64,000 nt of DNA, taken from the NCBI RefSeq assembly GCF_024970185.1, contig NZ_CP103965.1, positions 5,847,001 to 5,911,000 of the forward strand, read 5' to 3'. The translations under genes were made by a program, and so were the position numbers. The stretch comes from Pseudomonas sp. N3-W. GTDB taxonomy: Bacteria; Pseudomonadota; Gammaproteobacteria; Pseudomonadales; Pseudomonadaceae. The notes under the pieces are model-generated. The model made no database searches. It saw nothing but the letters and a program-made list of their open reading frames with translations, and had not been told where the DNA came from. Shown in pieces: positions 18,290-27,988 of the stretch. The stretch's first letter is position 1, and each line of letters starts with the position of its first letter.

Positions 18290-18886
18290 TCAGGCAAACA
18301 GCTCCCCCTGCAACTCATCCAGCAGCGCCTGAATCGCATCCAGTCGCTGCTGCGGATCATCGAGTTGCAGCAGGTCGATCTTGTCCACTTCGGCAAACGG
18401 CAGCAGATACGCCAGCTGATTGGCCAGGGATTGCTGGCCGCTGGCTTCGGTGCCCATGTTCAACGCCTCGACCATCGGATGCTCGGCCAGGGCCTTGAGC
18501 AACGCGACCAGGTCGGCGTCTTCATCCTGCAGCGGTTGCTCGGGCTCGTCTTGCAGCCACTCGACATCGGCGACGGTCAACTGATCCCGTTGCACTTCGG
18601 TGCGCAACACATGGAAACGCCGACCACCCTGCACCCGAATCCCCAGCAGACCGTTTTCCTGCTGCTTGAAGTCAGTGATCAACGCCTCGCAACCCACCAG
18701 CGCATAGCCCGCAGGGGCGATGCCGACTTCTTCGCCATCCAGAAGGCAGACCACGCCAAAGCCGCCGCCCTGCTTCATGCAGCGGCCGATCATGTCCAGG
18801 TAGCGCGCCTCGAAGATCTGCAAGTCAAGGATGCAGCCGGGAAACAGCACCGTGTTCAACGGAAAAAGCGGCAAGCTCATAGACAT
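18290..18886 (-). CDS. LON peptidase substrate-binding domain protein
   Basis: This 198-aa protein consists only of the Lon N-terminal (substrate-binding, PUA-like) domain, opening with LPLFPLNTVLFPGCILDLQIFEARYLDMI. It lacks the AAA+ and protease domains. Stand-alone LON-domain proteins are common in proteobacteria; a role as adaptor or chaperone is proposed but unproven. It starts four bases after the lrgB stop, so it may be cotranscribed with lrgAB. A second ATG two codons in is also usable. Confidence 0.88.
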   Translation of the reverse strand: MSMSLPLFPLNTVLFPGCILDLQIFEARYLDMIGRCMKQGGGFGVVCLLDGEEVGIAPAGYALVGCEALITDFKQQENGLLGIRVQGGRRFHVLRTEVQRDQLTVADVEWLQDEPEQPLQDEDADLVALLKALAEHPMVEALNMGTEASGQQSLANQLAYLLPFAEVDKIDLLQLDDPQQRLDAIQALLDELQGELFA

Positions 18887-18890
18887 TTCC

Positions 18891-19607
18891 TTACACCACC
18901 ATCGACACCGCCAGCGGCAGGAACACTGCCGTGGCCACGCCCATCAGACTCATCGCCAGCGCCGCGAAGGCGCCGCACTCTTCACTTTCCTGCAAAGCCA
19001 CCGACGTGCCGACAGCGTGGGCGGTCATGCCCAGCGCCATGCCACGCGCCTCGGGGCTGTGGACGCCGAGCCGGGTCAACAGGCTCGGGCCGAAGATCGC
19101 GCCAATCACCCCGGTAATCAACACGAACACCGCCGCCAATGCGGCCACGCCACCGATCTGCTCGGCCACCAACATGGCAATCGGCGATGTCACCGATTTG
19201 GGTGCCATGGTCATCAGAATCATGTGCTCGGCACCGAACCACCAGCCGAGCAGCACGCCCATGCCGGTGGCGACCACGCCGCCTATCACCAGCGTAGTAA
19301 AAATCGGCCAGAACAACTGCCGGATCCGCCGCAGGTTAAGGTACAGCGGCACCGCCAGTGCAACCGTGGCCGGTCCCAGCAGGATGCTGAGGATCTCCGT
19401 GCTTTTGCGGTACTCGGCGTAGGTCAGGCTGCAGCCAACCAGCACGCCGATGACCAACAACATGGAGACCAGCACCGGTTGCAGAAAGATCCACCGGGTT
19501 TTCTCAAACGCGGCGAGCACTAATTGATAAGCGCCCAGAGTAATGCCGATGCCGAACAACGGATGGTGAATCACCGACGCCCAGGCGCCCTGCCAGTCAA
19601 AGAGCAT
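18891..19607 (-). CDS. lrgB: LrgB-family membrane protein
   Basis: LrgB/CidB proteins are multi-pass inner-membrane partners of LrgA/CidA holin-like proteins, linked to control of murein hydrolase activity or export of small metabolites. The 238-aa protein has seven or so hydrophobic segments and the family segments APKSVTSPIAM and GLTAHAVGT-like GMTAHAVGTSVALQ. The ATG at 19607 overlaps the lrgA stop (TGATG); the longer upstream frame is an out-of-phase shadow of lrgA. Confidence 0.92.
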   Translation of the reverse strand: MLFDWQGAWASVIHHPLFGIGITLGAYQLVLAAFEKTRWIFLQPVLVSMLLVIGVLVGCSLTYAEYRKSTEILSILLGPATVALAVPLYLNLRRIRQLFWPIFTTLVIGGVVATGMGVLLGWWFGAEHMILMTMAPKSVTSPIAMLVAEQIGGVAALAAVFVLITGVIGAIFGPSLLTRLGVHSPEARGMALGMTAHAVGTSVALQESEECGAFAALAMSLMGVATAVFLPLAVSMVV

Positions 19608-19969
19608 CAGAACTTCTCCGACCGGTTCGCGTGGCGCTTGACCAGGCGCTGCATCAGCACCCCGGCGAAGGCCATGGACAACACCAGCGATAACACCAGC
19701 GCGCCGGCGATGGCCCAGAAATCCGCGGCGATATCCTTGGCATACACCATCACGCCCACCGCCGGCGGCACCAGCAGCAACGGCAGATAGCGCAGCAGGC
19801 TGCCGGCGGCCAGGTTCAGTGGTTCGCCGACCTCGCCGCGAATGATCAGGTACACCAGCAACAGCAGCAGGCCGATAATCGGTCCCGGCAGCACCGGCAA
19901 CAACAAGTGGTTGATGGCTGTGCCCAGCAATTGGAACAGCACCAGCCAGGTCAGGCCACGTAACAACAT
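19607..19969 (-). CDS. lrgA: CidA/LrgA-family holin-like protein
   Basis: This 120-aa protein has four transmembrane segments and the family motif PGPIIGLLLLLVYLI, with the later PPAVGVMVYAKDI stretch. LrgA/CidA proteins oligomerise in the inner membrane and work with the LrgB/CidB partner encoded next. The pair is translationally coupled and divergent from the MaoC gene across about 200 bases. Confidence 0.9.
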   Translation of the reverse strand: MLLRGLTWLVLFQLLGTAINHLLLPVLPGPIIGLLLLLVYLIIRGEVGEPLNLAAGSLLRYLPLLLVPPAVGVMVYAKDIAADFWAIAGALVLSLVLSMAFAGVLMQRLVKRHANRSEKF

Positions 19970-20167
19970 CGCTCATCCTCCGTAATACGCTGCCCGCCAA
20001 AAAGCGGCCGGGCATTATAAGCACGCCGACGCCATGAGCCGGCATTCGCCAAAAGCATGGTCAGTTGACCGGAGCAAATCTCCATGATGATCTAAAGTGG
20101 TTATCCCGGGAGGTCAAATCCCCCCACGCGAAAAACTATAAAACCGATGAAACCAAGGAGAGTCTCA

Positions 20168-20623
20168 ATGCCCTATGTTCCCGTAGCAGAGCTCAAAGAT
20201 TATGTCGGCAAGGAACTCGGACGTTCCGAATGGCTCACCATCGATCAAGAGCGCATCAACCTCTTCGCCGAGGCCACAGGCGATTATCAGTTCATCCACG
20301 TCGACCCGGTCAAAGCGGCGAAAACACCCTTTGGCGGCACCATCGCCCACGGCTTTTTATCGCTGTCGCTGATCCCCAAACTGATGGAGGACATTCTGAT
20401 TCTTCCCGAAGGGCTGAAGATGGCGGTCAATTACGGCCTCGACAGTGTGCGTTTCATCCAGCCAGTCAAAGTTGATTCAAGGGTTCGTCTCAAGGTCGAG
20501 ATGAACGACGTCAGCGAGAAAAAACCCGGCCAATGGCTGCTCAAAGTCACCGCGACGCTGGAGATAGAAGGCTCGGACAAACCGGCGTACATCGCCGAAC
20601 CCCTGTCCCTCTGCTTCGTCTGA
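20168..20623 (+). CDS. MaoC-family hydratase
   Basis: This 151-aa single hot-dog-fold protein of the MaoC/R-specific enoyl-CoA hydratase group has the catalytic Asp-His pair in ATGDYQFIHVDPVKA, followed by the substrate-loop motif GTIAHGFLSLSL. It probably hydrates an enoyl-CoA, possibly in fatty-acid or PHA metabolism; the substrate cannot be read from the sequence. The ATG at 20168 is preceded by AAGGAGAG at good spacing, better than the upstream ATG at 20147. Confidence 0.88.
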   Translation: MPYVPVAELKDYVGKELGRSEWLTIDQERINLFAEATGDYQFIHVDPVKAAKTPFGGTIAHGFLSLSLIPKLMEDILILPEGLKMAVNYGLDSVRFIQPVKVDSRVRLKVEMNDVSEKKPGQWLLKVTATLEIEGSDKPAYIAEPLSLCFV

Positions 20624-20724
20624 GGCGTGCGGATGCGAAGCAGCTCACGCTGTTTCGCACCCTTCTCTATATATACGACGCATAGCTGCGGCATACTCCT
20701 TCGCCTAATTGCCCGGATCCCGCT

Positions 20725-22443
20725 ATGCGCTCACTTGCACCCCTCGCTTTGACCCTGTTGCTTACCGCTTGCGGCGATGGCGAATCGCTGCTGCCCCCCG
20801 ACGCCCGGCTGCCGGACGGCGGGCGTTACCGTGGCGATCTGGTCAACGGCTTGCTGCAAGGCCAGGGCCGCATCGACTACCCGAATGGCAGCTGGTATGC
20901 CGGGCAGTTCGACAAGGGCCAGTGGCACGGCCAGGGGGAATGGCACGGCAGCAACGGCGAGGTCTATCGCGGGCAGTTCCAGCAAGGGCTGTTCAACGGC
21001 CAGGGCACGCTGACCACCAACGGCAGCAGCTACACCGGCGGCTTCAAGGCCGGTCGGCGCGATGGCGAAGGCACCCTCAAAGAAAACGGCATGACTTACC
21101 GCGGTGAGTTCAAGGCCGATCAGTATTCAGGGCTCGGTCGTCTCGAACTCGAGGACGGCAGTTCCTATCAAGGCCAGTTCGCCCACGGCAAGCCCAACGG
21201 CGAAGGCGCACGCGGCGATGCCAGCGGCAATCAGTTCAGCGGGCATTTCGTCGATGGCCAACTGGAGGGCAATGGCACCTTCAACAGCGCCGACGGCGAC
21301 ATCTACGTCGGCGGTTTCAAGGATAACCAGCTCAACGGCAAGGGCCGCTACGAAAACGCCGATGGCGATGTGTGGATCGGCCAGTTCAAGGATGGCGTGC
21401 TCAATGGCAAGGGCGAACTGATCGGCACCGACGGCAGCCACTACATCGGCGAATTCAGCGACTGGCGCTTCACCGGACCGGGTCGCCTGAACCTGGCCGA
21501 CGGCAGTTTCTACATGGGCGAGTTCGACAGCGACAGTTATCAGGGCCGTGGCACGCTGGTGCTGACGGATGGCACGGTGCTCAGTGGCACCTGGATCAAT
21601 GGCCAGCGCGTTCGCGATGCCGATGGCAGGTTGCTGCCGGACTCCCTCGAACTCGGCCTGCTGGCCCAGGGCCGTCTACTCGACGAAGCGCTGGCCGCCG
21701 TCCCCGCCTCGACGCCAGCGGTGGAGTTGTACACCTTGACCGTCGGCGGTGATGGCAAACAGAGCGTGTTCCTGCGCGAATCAGACTACGTCGCCAACAT
21801 GCTCTCGACCCGCTTCGGCGCCTACGGCCAGATCCGCCTGGTCAACCACCGCGAACACCTGATGGACCGGCCAATGGCCACCCGGGAAAACCTGCGCCGC
21901 GCCGTGCAGACTCTCGCCGCGCGTAGCGGCCCGGAAGATCTGGTGTTCATTTACCTGACCAGCCACGGCACCAGCGAGCACGAACTGGTCCTCGACCAGC
22001 CTCGCATGGAACTGGCCGACCTGCCGGCCGACGAACTGGCCGCCGTCCTTGCGCCGCTGAAAAATCGCGACAAGATCGTGGTGATTTCCGCCTGTTATTC
22101 CGGCGGCTTCATTCCCGCGCTCAAAGACGAGCACACGCTGATCATGACTGCTTCGCGAGAAGACAGGGTGTCTTTCGGCTGTTCGGAGGAGGCCAATTTC
22201 ACCTACTTCGGCGACGCCCTGTTCGCCCAGGCACTGAACCAGACCGACGATCTGGAGCAAGCTTTCAAGCTGGCCAAGGCCACCGTCGCCGAGCGCGAGC
22301 TGGCGGACAACTTCGAAGCCTCGGAACCTCAGATCTGGGCACCCAAGGCGGTGATCGCCCACTGGCAATTGTTACGCAAACAGCAGGCACGAAAGGCACT
22401 ACAAAGTGTCTCTATTACAAGCAAGGAAGCCAAGGGCAACTAA
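20725..22443 (+). CDS. MORN-repeat / C13 (legumain-like) peptidase lipoprotein
   Basis: The 572-aa protein has a lipoprotein signal (LLTAC, Cys16). At least 11 MORN repeats of 23 residues follow between about residues 34 and 285 (for example YRGQFQQGLFNGQGTL). The C-terminal caspase-fold C13 peptidase domain has catalytic His414 in LTSHGTSEH and Cys457 in ISACYSGGF. MORN repeats bind lipids or make rigid beta-hairpin arrays, and C13 peptidases cleave after Asn/Asp or act as transamidases. A surface- or periplasm-facing tethered peptidase is inferred; no substrate is known. It precedes the oxidoreductase gene by 27 bases, a likely operon. Confidence 0.87.
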   Translation: MRSLAPLALTLLLTACGDGESLLPPDARLPDGGRYRGDLVNGLLQGQGRIDYPNGSWYAGQFDKGQWHGQGEWHGSNGEVYRGQFQQGLFNGQGTLTTNGSSYTGGFKAGRRDGEGTLKENGMTYRGEFKADQYSGLGRLELEDGSSYQGQFAHGKPNGEGARGDASGNQFSGHFVDGQLEGNGTFNSADGDIYVGGFKDNQLNGKGRYENADGDVWIGQFKDGVLNGKGELIGTDGSHYIGEFSDWRFTGPGRLNLADGSFYMGEFDSDSYQGRGTLVLTDGTVLSGTWINGQRVRDADGRLLPDSLELGLLAQGRLLDEALAAVPASTPAVELYTLTVGGDGKQSVFLRESDYVANMLSTRFGAYGQIRLVNHREHLMDRPMATRENLRRAVQTLAARSGPEDLVFIYLTSHGTSEHELVLDQPRMELADLPADELAAVLAPLKNRDKIVVISACYSGGFIPALKDEHTLIMTASREDRVSFGCSEEANFTYFGDALFAQALNQTDDLEQAFKLAKATVAERELADNFEASEPQIWAPKAVIAHWQLLRKQQARKALQSVSITSKEAKGN

Positions 22444-22470
22444 GCTGAATAGTAACAAGGGGGAAACACC

Positions 22471-23112
22471 ATGTACCTGACACCTCAGCATGTATTGCTC
22501 GCCGGCGCGACTGGTTTGACTGGCGAACACCTGCTTGATCGTCTGCTCAACGAACCCACGATTACCCGCGTGCTGGCCCCCTCGCGCCGGCCACTGGCCG
22601 AGCATCCGCATCTGGAAAATCCGGTAGGCGACCCGACCGTATTTTTGCCGCAACTCAATGGTCGCGTCGACATCGCCTACTGCTGCCTGGGCACCACGAT
22701 CAAACAGGCCGGCTCCGAGCAAGCGTTCCGCGCCGTGGATCTGGACATGGTGCTGGCGTTCGCCCAACGTGCCCGCGAAATGGGCGCACGGCATTTGATC
22801 GTGATCAGCGCGGTGGGCGCCGATCCGAAGTCCTCGGTATTCTACAACCGGGTCAAAGGTGAAATGGAGCAGGCACTGCGCGCGCAAGACTGGCCGCAAC
22901 TGACCATTTGCCGACCTTCGCTGCTGCTGGGTGATCGCGTCGAACCGCGTCTGGCCGAACAACTGGCCGGGCCGCTTTCACGGTTGATCCCTGGCAAATA
23001 TCGCGGCATCGAAGCATGCCAACTGGCCCGCGCCATGTGGCGCCTGGCGCTGGAAGAACAGGATGGCGTGCGGGTGGTTGAGTCGGACGAGTTGCGTAAG
23101 CTCGGTAAATAA
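22471..23112 (+). CDS. NAD(P)-binding oxidoreductase, atypical SDR (HTATIP2-like)
   Basis: This 213-aa Rossmann-fold protein has the nucleotide-binding motif [18 protein letters not shown] at the N-terminus, [24 protein letters not shown] in the middle and [14 protein letters not shown] with the SDR Tyr/Lys pattern. The grouping is with short NAD(P)H-binding/epimerase-like proteins. The substrate is unknown. RBS AAGGGGGAAA precedes the ATG. It is probably cotranscribed with the MORN-C13 gene upstream. Confidence 0.85.
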   Translation: MYLTPQHVLLAGATGLTGEHLLDRLLNEPTITRVLAPSRRPLAEHPHLENPVGDPTVFLPQLNGRVDIAYCCLGTTIKQAGSEQAFRAVDLDMVLAFAQRAREMGARHLIVISAVGADPKSSVFYNRVKGEMEQALRAQDWPQLTICRPSLLLGDRVEPRLAEQLAGPLSRLIPGKYRGIEACQLARAMWRLALEEQDGVRVVESDELRKLGK

Positions 23113-23119
23113 CCGGGCC

Positions 23120-23213
23120 CTTGTGGCGAGGGAGCGTGCTCCCGTTTGAGTGCGCAGCGCTCACGGGAGGGGCCGCTACGCGGCCCGGCGCGAGCAAGCT
23201 CGCTCGCCACAAG
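23120..23213. repeat. REP pair (REPIN-like)
   Basis: CTTGTGGCGAGGGAGCGTGCTCCC and inverted GCGAGCAAGCTCGCTCGCCACAAG flank a spacer containing the extra dyads TGAGTGCGCAGCGCTCA and GGCCGCTACGCGGCC. It lies between two converging genes and may act as a transcript end. Confidence 0.8.
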
Positions 23214-23231
23214 CACTACAGCGCATGAGCC

Positions 23232-23516
23232 TTACAACCCACCCGTCGCCTGAAACGCCACCCCCAACACCGTCAGCACCGACAACGGTAACAGCAACGT
23301 GTCGAGCAACGCGCTCGCCGGCAGATCGACATTCGGATAACTCGGTGCCTCGGCACCGAAACGATCCTTGGCGCAGCAGCCGCCGTTCATCGCATACAAA
23401 TCCAGACGCGTCCCCGAATATACGACCGGCGCGCCCGGCTGTGCGGCATCGAGCGTGCGTGCCGTGGCGCAGCCGGCCAGTTGCAGCGCCAGCAGGATCA
23501 TCAACAGCTTATTCAT
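23232..23516 (-). CDS. YceK/YidQ-family lipoprotein
   Basis: This 94-aa lipoprotein has the signal [19 protein letters not shown] (Cys16). The DUF1375 (YceK/YidQ) marks are [13 protein letters not shown], a double cysteine and the [22 protein letters not shown] segment. Function is unknown. Its start overlaps the end of ubiX by eight bases, suggesting cotranscription with mpl-ubiX. Confidence 0.85.
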   Translation of the reverse strand: MNKLLMILLALQLAGCATARTLDAAQPGAPVVYSGTRLDLYAMNGGCCAKDRFGAEAPSYPNVDLPASALLDTLLLPLSVLTVLGVAFQATGGL

Positions 23517-24141
23517 CGCTGCTCAAATGATGCTCGCCCCAACGCGGCAGCATGTCCTGAGGGATATTCAGCAGATTGAGAATCCGCGCCACCACAAAAT
23601 CAATCAGATCATCGATGGTTTGCGGCTGATGATAAAAACCCGGTGAGGCCGGCAAAATGGTCACGCCCATGTTCGACAGCTTGAGCATGTGCTCCAAGTG
23701 AATGCTCGAATACGGCGCTTCACGCGGCACCAGGATCAACTGCCGACGCTCCTTCAAGGTCACATCGGCCGCCCGCTCGATCAGGTTGTTGCAGGCACCC
23801 GTGGCAATGGCCGACAAGGTGCCGGTGGAACACGGCACCACCACCATTGCCGCAGGTGCGCCAGAGCCCGAGGCCACGGGTGACATCCAGTCTTCCTTGC
23901 CGTACACACGAATCTGCCCGGCGGCAGCCCCGGTGTATTCGGTCAGGAAGGCCTGCATGGTTTGCGGTTTGGGCGGCAGCGTGACGTCGGTCTCGGTGGC
24001 CATCACCAGTTGCGCAGCCTTGGAGATCAGGAAGTGCACCTCGCGATCTTCACGCACCAGGCAATCGAGCAGGCGCAAGCCATACTGGGCGCCCGATGCG
24101 CCCGTCATCGCCAAGGTGATGCGGTCCGGCCCGTTGCTCAT
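23509..24141 (-). CDS. ubiX: Flavin prenyltransferase UbiX
   Basis: UbiX joins dimethylallyl phosphate to FMN to make the prenylated flavin cofactor used by UbiD-type decarboxylases in ubiquinone synthesis. The 210-aa protein shows the FMN-binding [16 protein letters not shown], the [24 protein letters not shown] segment and [22 protein letters not shown]. It overlaps mpl by four bases (ATGA). Confidence 0.96.
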   Translation of the reverse strand: MSNGPDRITLAMTGASGAQYGLRLLDCLVREDREVHFLISKAAQLVMATETDVTLPPKPQTMQAFLTEYTGAAAGQIRVYGKEDWMSPVASGSGAPAAMVVVPCSTGTLSAIATGACNNLIERAADVTLKERRQLILVPREAPYSSIHLEHMLKLSNMGVTILPASPGFYHQPQTIDDLIDFVVARILNLLNIPQDMLPRWGEHHLSSDE

Positions 24142-25487
24142 TTCAGCGCCTCGGCGAGTTTGCCATGCAGGCCGCCGAAGCCGCCGTTACTCATGATGAC
24201 CACATGAGTGCCGGGCTTAACCTGGTGTCTCACGTGCTCAATGATGCCGTCCAGCGAGTCGCAGACAATCGACGGCACGGTGCACAACGCAACGGTGGCC
24301 GGCAGGTCCCAGCCCAGATTGGCTGGCGCGTACCAGACCACCTGATCGGCATCGTTGACACTTTCCGGCAAGCCGTCACGGTGCGCGCCGAGCTTCATCG
24401 AGTTGGAGCGCGGTTCGATGATCGCGATCAATGGCGCATCGCCAATGCGTTTGCGCAAGCCGTCGAGAGTGGTGGCGATAGCGGTCGGGTGGTGAGCGAA
24501 GTCGTCGTAGATGGTTACACCGTTGACCTGCGCGACCACTTCCATGCGGCGCTTGACGCTTTTGAATGCGCTCAACGCCGCAATACCCATGGAAGGCACC
24601 ACGCCCACATGGCGAGCAGCGGCCAGGGTAGCCAGGGCATTGGCGACGTTGTGCTGGCCGGTCATGTCCCACTCGACCACGCCTTGCGCGACGCCTTCGA
24701 ACATCACTTCGAACTTCGAACCGTCTTCGCTCAACAGTTTGACCTGCCACTGGCCGCCAGCGCCGGTGGTCTGCACCGGCGTCCAGCAGCCCATCTCGAT
24801 CACGCGTTGCAGCGCAGGCTCGGTGGTCGGATGGATCACCAGCCCTTCGCTCGCAATGGTGCGGACCAAATGATGGAATTGCCGCTCGATGGCCGGCAGA
24901 TCGGGGAAAATGTCGGCATGATCGAACTCAAGGTTGTTGAGGATCGCCGTGCGCGGACGGTAGTGAACGAACTTGGAGCGCTTGTCGAAGAAGGCGCTGT
25001 CGTACTCGTCGGCTTCGATGACGAAGAACGGCGTATCGCCCAGACGTGCCGACACCGAGAAATTCTGCGGCACACCGCCGATCAGGAACCCCGGGCTCAT
25101 GCCGGCGTGTTCCAGTACCCAGGCAAGCATGCTGCTGGTGGTGGTTTTGCCATGGGTGCCGGCGACCGCCAATACCCAACGACCTTGCAACACATGATCG
25201 GCCAACCATTGCGGACCGGAGACGTAAGGCAGGCCTTTGTTCAAGACGTATTCAACAGCCGGATTGCCACGGGACATGGCGTTGCCGATCACCACCAGAT
25301 CCGGCGCCGGATCGAGTTGGGCGGGATCGTAGCCTTGGGTCAACTGAATGCCCTGAGCCTCAAGCTGTGTGCTCATGGGTGGATAGACGTTGGCATCGGA
25401 GCCCGTCACGTGATGGCCCAGCTCTTTGGCCAGAACCGCCATCGAACCCATGAAAGTGCCACAGATACCCAGAATATGAATGTGCAT
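24138..25487 (-). CDS. mpl: UDP-N-acetylmuramate:L-Ala-gamma-D-Glu-meso-Dap ligase
   Basis: Mpl reattaches recycled murein tripeptide to UDP-MurNAc. The 449-aa Mur-ligase shows the opening [21 protein letters not shown], the ATP loop [31 protein letters not shown] and [10 protein letters not shown]. The ATG at 25487 gives the conserved start; the frame is open 18 codons further upstream. Coupled to ubiX by ATGA. With ldcA it makes up a murein-recycling pair in this window. Confidence 0.96.
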   Translation of the reverse strand: MHIHILGICGTFMGSMAVLAKELGHHVTGSDANVYPPMSTQLEAQGIQLTQGYDPAQLDPAPDLVVIGNAMSRGNPAVEYVLNKGLPYVSGPQWLADHVLQGRWVLAVAGTHGKTTTSSMLAWVLEHAGMSPGFLIGGVPQNFSVSARLGDTPFFVIEADEYDSAFFDKRSKFVHYRPRTAILNNLEFDHADIFPDLPAIERQFHHLVRTIASEGLVIHPTTEPALQRVIEMGCWTPVQTTGAGGQWQVKLLSEDGSKFEVMFEGVAQGVVEWDMTGQHNVANALATLAAARHVGVVPSMGIAALSAFKSVKRRMEVVAQVNGVTIYDDFAHHPTAIATTLDGLRKRIGDAPLIAIIEPRSNSMKLGAHRDGLPESVNDADQVVWYAPANLGWDLPATVALCTVPSIVCDSLDGIIEHVRHQVKPGTHVVIMSNGGFGGLHGKLAEALK

Positions 25488-25568
25488 AGTCGACCTCGTA
25501 AAACATGGCCGCAGGTTAGCGTAGGGTGGGGAAATTCGCACTCTTTAGCTGAGTGATGCGCAGACAAC

Positions 25569-25701
25569 TGTGGCGAGGGGGCTTGCCCCCGTTGGGCTGC
25601 ATAGCGGCCCCAAAGCCTGCTACCGCGCTGTAACAGACACATCGCGAGCTCAGGTTTTGGGACCGCTGCGCGCTCCAACGGGGGCAAGCCCCCTCGCCAC
25701 A
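25569..25701. repeat. REP pair (REPIN-like)
   Basis: TGTGGCGAGGGGGCTTGCCCCCGTTGG and its inverted copy ending AGCCCCCTCGCCACA flank about 80 bases. It lies between the mpl start and the eatR stop. Confidence 0.8.
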
Positions 25702-25708
25702 ATCGCGT

Positions 25709-27622
25709 TTAGCGTTCGATCCCGTGTTTACGCAGTTTTCTATAGAGGGTATTGCGACTGACACCCAGCTGCTGCGCGGTGTGCGTCATGTGCCAGCGCG
25801 TCTGCTCCAGCGCATTGAGCAGCGCCAGCCGCTCGGCGTCTTCCAGTGGATAAGCCGACGGGTCTTCAATCATTGGCGCAATCACCGGCCGGGCCTGACG
25901 AATCATTACCGGCAAATCCTCCATGCCGATCCGTCCACCCTCACACAACGCCGCCAACGTGCGCAGCACATTACGCAACTGCCGCACATTGCCCGGCCAG
26001 GCAAAACCGAGCAGTGCTTGCCGCGCCGCTTCGTCGATCAACAGCACCTCGCCACCCGCCTCCTCGGCCAGCAGAAAGTCGAGCAACTGGGATTTATCCG
26101 AACGCTCACGCAATGCCGGCAATGCCACTTCCAGCCCGTTGAGCCGGTAATACAGATCCTCGCGAAAGCTGCCGTCCTGCACCCGCTCCAGCAAATTACG
26201 GTGAGTGGCGCTGATGATTCGCACGTCGACCGACTCCGGTTCCCCACCGATCGGCACCACCTGACGATCTTCCAGCACCCTTAATAGCCGGGTCTGCAAC
26301 GCCAGCGGCATGTCGCCAATTTCATCGAGGAACAACGTACCGCCATCGGCCTGCTGCAACTTGCCACGCATGCCCTCCTTGCGCGCCCCGGTAAAACTGC
26401 CGCCGCGATAACCGAACAGTTCGCTCTCGATCAGGCTTTCGGGGATGGCCGCGCAATTGAGTGCGACAAAGGCTTTATTACTGCGCTGACTGGCCTGATG
26501 CACGGCTTTGGCAAAGGCCTCTTTACCGGAACCGGTTTCGCCGTTGATCAACAGCGGTACGTCGCGTTCGAACACCCGCAGGGATTTACGGAAGTCGTCC
26601 TGCAAGCCGGCATCACCCAGGCAAATGCCGGACAGACGCGCAGGTTCGGCAGCCGCCGGTTTGTGTACAACCGGCATTGGCACACTGCGCGGTTGCCCAC
26701 GCAACAGGGCAAACAGGTTGCGTCCGTCGCGGGTTCGCAGCGGCCAACTGGCGCTGGCGTTGATGCTGGCACGACTGAGCAATTCATCCAGCGAGCAATC
26801 GAAGAACGCCTCGACCGGCTGGCCGAGCAGTCCGCCACGACCATGCCCCAACAGGTTCAGCGCACTCTGATTGACCGCGCTGATCCGCCCTTCCCCGTCG
26901 AACGCCAGCAACCCTTCGCTGAACAGCCCGACCGACTCGGCCTGCAGGTGAAAACGCAGCAGCCATTGATTGTCGAAGTAACGCAGGAAATAGCAGCTCT
27001 CGATCATCTTCGCCGAGAGATTGACCAGCGCCATCGTATGAAACTGGCTCTGGCGCGAGACGTCGTGCCGGGCCGAGGACACGTCGAGCACCGCCAGCAA
27101 TTCGCCATGCGGGTCGAACACCGGGCTTGCCGAGCAGGTCAGGCCAGTGTGGCGACCACGAAAATGTTCGTCCTGGTGGATGGTCAGCGACTGACGCTCG
27201 ACCAGACAAGTGCCGATACCGTTGGTGCCTTCGCAGGCCTCGCTCCAGTCCGCCCCGAGCCACAGCCCGGCGCGCTCGAAAATCTTGCGCTCGGCGGGCG
27301 CGGTGACGCAGTTGAGGATCACCCCGCGCGCATCGGTCAGCAGCACCGCGTGACCGGCGCCGGAGAGTTGCTGATGCAGGCTGGTCATCTCGTTGCCGGC
27401 GATGTGCAGCACTTGCTGCAAACGCTCGCGGCTTTCCAGCACGCGGCCATGTTCGAGCACCGTCGGCGCCATGGTCAGGGCCGGGTCGAGGTGATAATCC
27501 TCAAGGCAGCGCAGCCAGGAACGGGCAATGGAAGGATCGCTGCCGGGGCCGTGCAAGTGTGATTTGCCCTGGGTAACGGTCAGGACTTGTTGGGCATGGC
27601 GACTTAAATGGTTGTCGTGCAT
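25709..27622 (-). CDS. eatR: Sigma-54-dependent regulator of ethanolamine catabolism
   Basis: This 637-aa enhancer-binding protein of the AcoR type has an N-terminal GAF-like sensor (about 60-210), a PAS-like part (about 230-290) and an AAA+ domain (about 330-560). The AAA+ domain has Walker A GETGSGKE (361-368), Walker B GTLFLDEI (428-435) and a sigma-54 contact loop that reads GSFTGA (408-413) rather than GAFTGA. A Fis-type helix-turn-helix ends the protein. It is divergent from the aldehyde dehydrogenase gene, whose upstream region has a sigma-54 promoter and two dyads. In P. aeruginosa the gene at this place (PA4021, EatR) activates ethanolamine genes with RpoN. Confidence 0.9.
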   Translation of the reverse strand: MHDNHLSRHAQQVLTVTQGKSHLHGPGSDPSIARSWLRCLEDYHLDPALTMAPTVLEHGRVLESRERLQQVLHIAGNEMTSLHQQLSGAGHAVLLTDARGVILNCVTAPAERKIFERAGLWLGADWSEACEGTNGIGTCLVERQSLTIHQDEHFRGRHTGLTCSASPVFDPHGELLAVLDVSSARHDVSRQSQFHTMALVNLSAKMIESCYFLRYFDNQWLLRFHLQAESVGLFSEGLLAFDGEGRISAVNQSALNLLGHGRGGLLGQPVEAFFDCSLDELLSRASINASASWPLRTRDGRNLFALLRGQPRSVPMPVVHKPAAAEPARLSGICLGDAGLQDDFRKSLRVFERDVPLLINGETGSGKEAFAKAVHQASQRSNKAFVALNCAAIPESLIESELFGYRGGSFTGARKEGMRGKLQQADGGTLFLDEIGDMPLALQTRLLRVLEDRQVVPIGGEPESVDVRIISATHRNLLERVQDGSFREDLYYRLNGLEVALPALRERSDKSQLLDFLLAEEAGGEVLLIDEAARQALLGFAWPGNVRQLRNVLRTLAALCEGGRIGMEDLPVMIRQARPVIAPMIEDPSAYPLEDAERLALLNALEQTRWHMTHTAQQLGVSRNTLYRKLRKHGIER

Positions 27623-27664
27623 TTCTTATTATTCTCCCCGAGAGGTGTACAGCCAGCCACAATC

Positions 27665-27692
27665 CTGTGGTGAGGAGGCTTGCCCCCTCACC
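27665..27692. repeat. Single REP-like palindrome
   Basis: TGTGGTGAGGAGGCTTGCCC followed by CCTCACCA is one REP hairpin without a nearby inverted partner. It lies in the eatR leader region. Confidence 0.55.
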
Positions 27693-27793
27693 AAAAAAGG
27701 TCCCTCAACGAGCCAGATATGCAGCCACTTGAGGTCCAGCATCCTCCAGCCTCCATCGCTTTGCAATGCTGGCAAGACCACCCGGTCACAGCC

Positions 27794-27844
27794 TGTGCCA
27801 CAAGCGGTACAAACTGTCACCCAGGCTGTACCAAAACCGTCACA
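27794..27844 (+). promoter_or_regulatory. Two dyads, probable EatR enhancer sites
   Basis: Site 1 is TGTGCC-N6-GGTACA at 27794-27811. Site 2 is TGTACC-N6-GTCACA at 27827-27844. Both follow TGTRCC-N6-GGYRCA, with centres 33 bases apart, about three helical turns. Site 2 is about 73 bases upstream of the -24 element of the aldehyde dehydrogenase promoter, a good distance for an enhancer-binding protein. Assignment to EatR is inference. Confidence 0.55.
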
Positions 27845-27907
27845 GCCGCCGCCCGCCCGTCCGAGACAAACCGCGCAAGGCCTTGATTTGCCTGACTTGC
27901 AAGGCAG

Positions 27908-27924
27908 TGGCCCAACCTTTGCTC
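27908..27924 (+). promoter_or_regulatory. Sigma-54 promoter of the aldehyde dehydrogenase gene
   Basis: TGGCCCA-acct-TTGCTC matches the -24/-12 consensus, with GG at 27909-27910 and GC at 27921-27922 at the required spacing. The start codon is 65 bases downstream of the -12 GC. Confidence 0.75.
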
Positions 27925-27988
27925 TACGCTTATAACAAGCGCACATGCGCCCTCCCTTATAAGCACAAAAGCCAAGGAGAAAACCATC

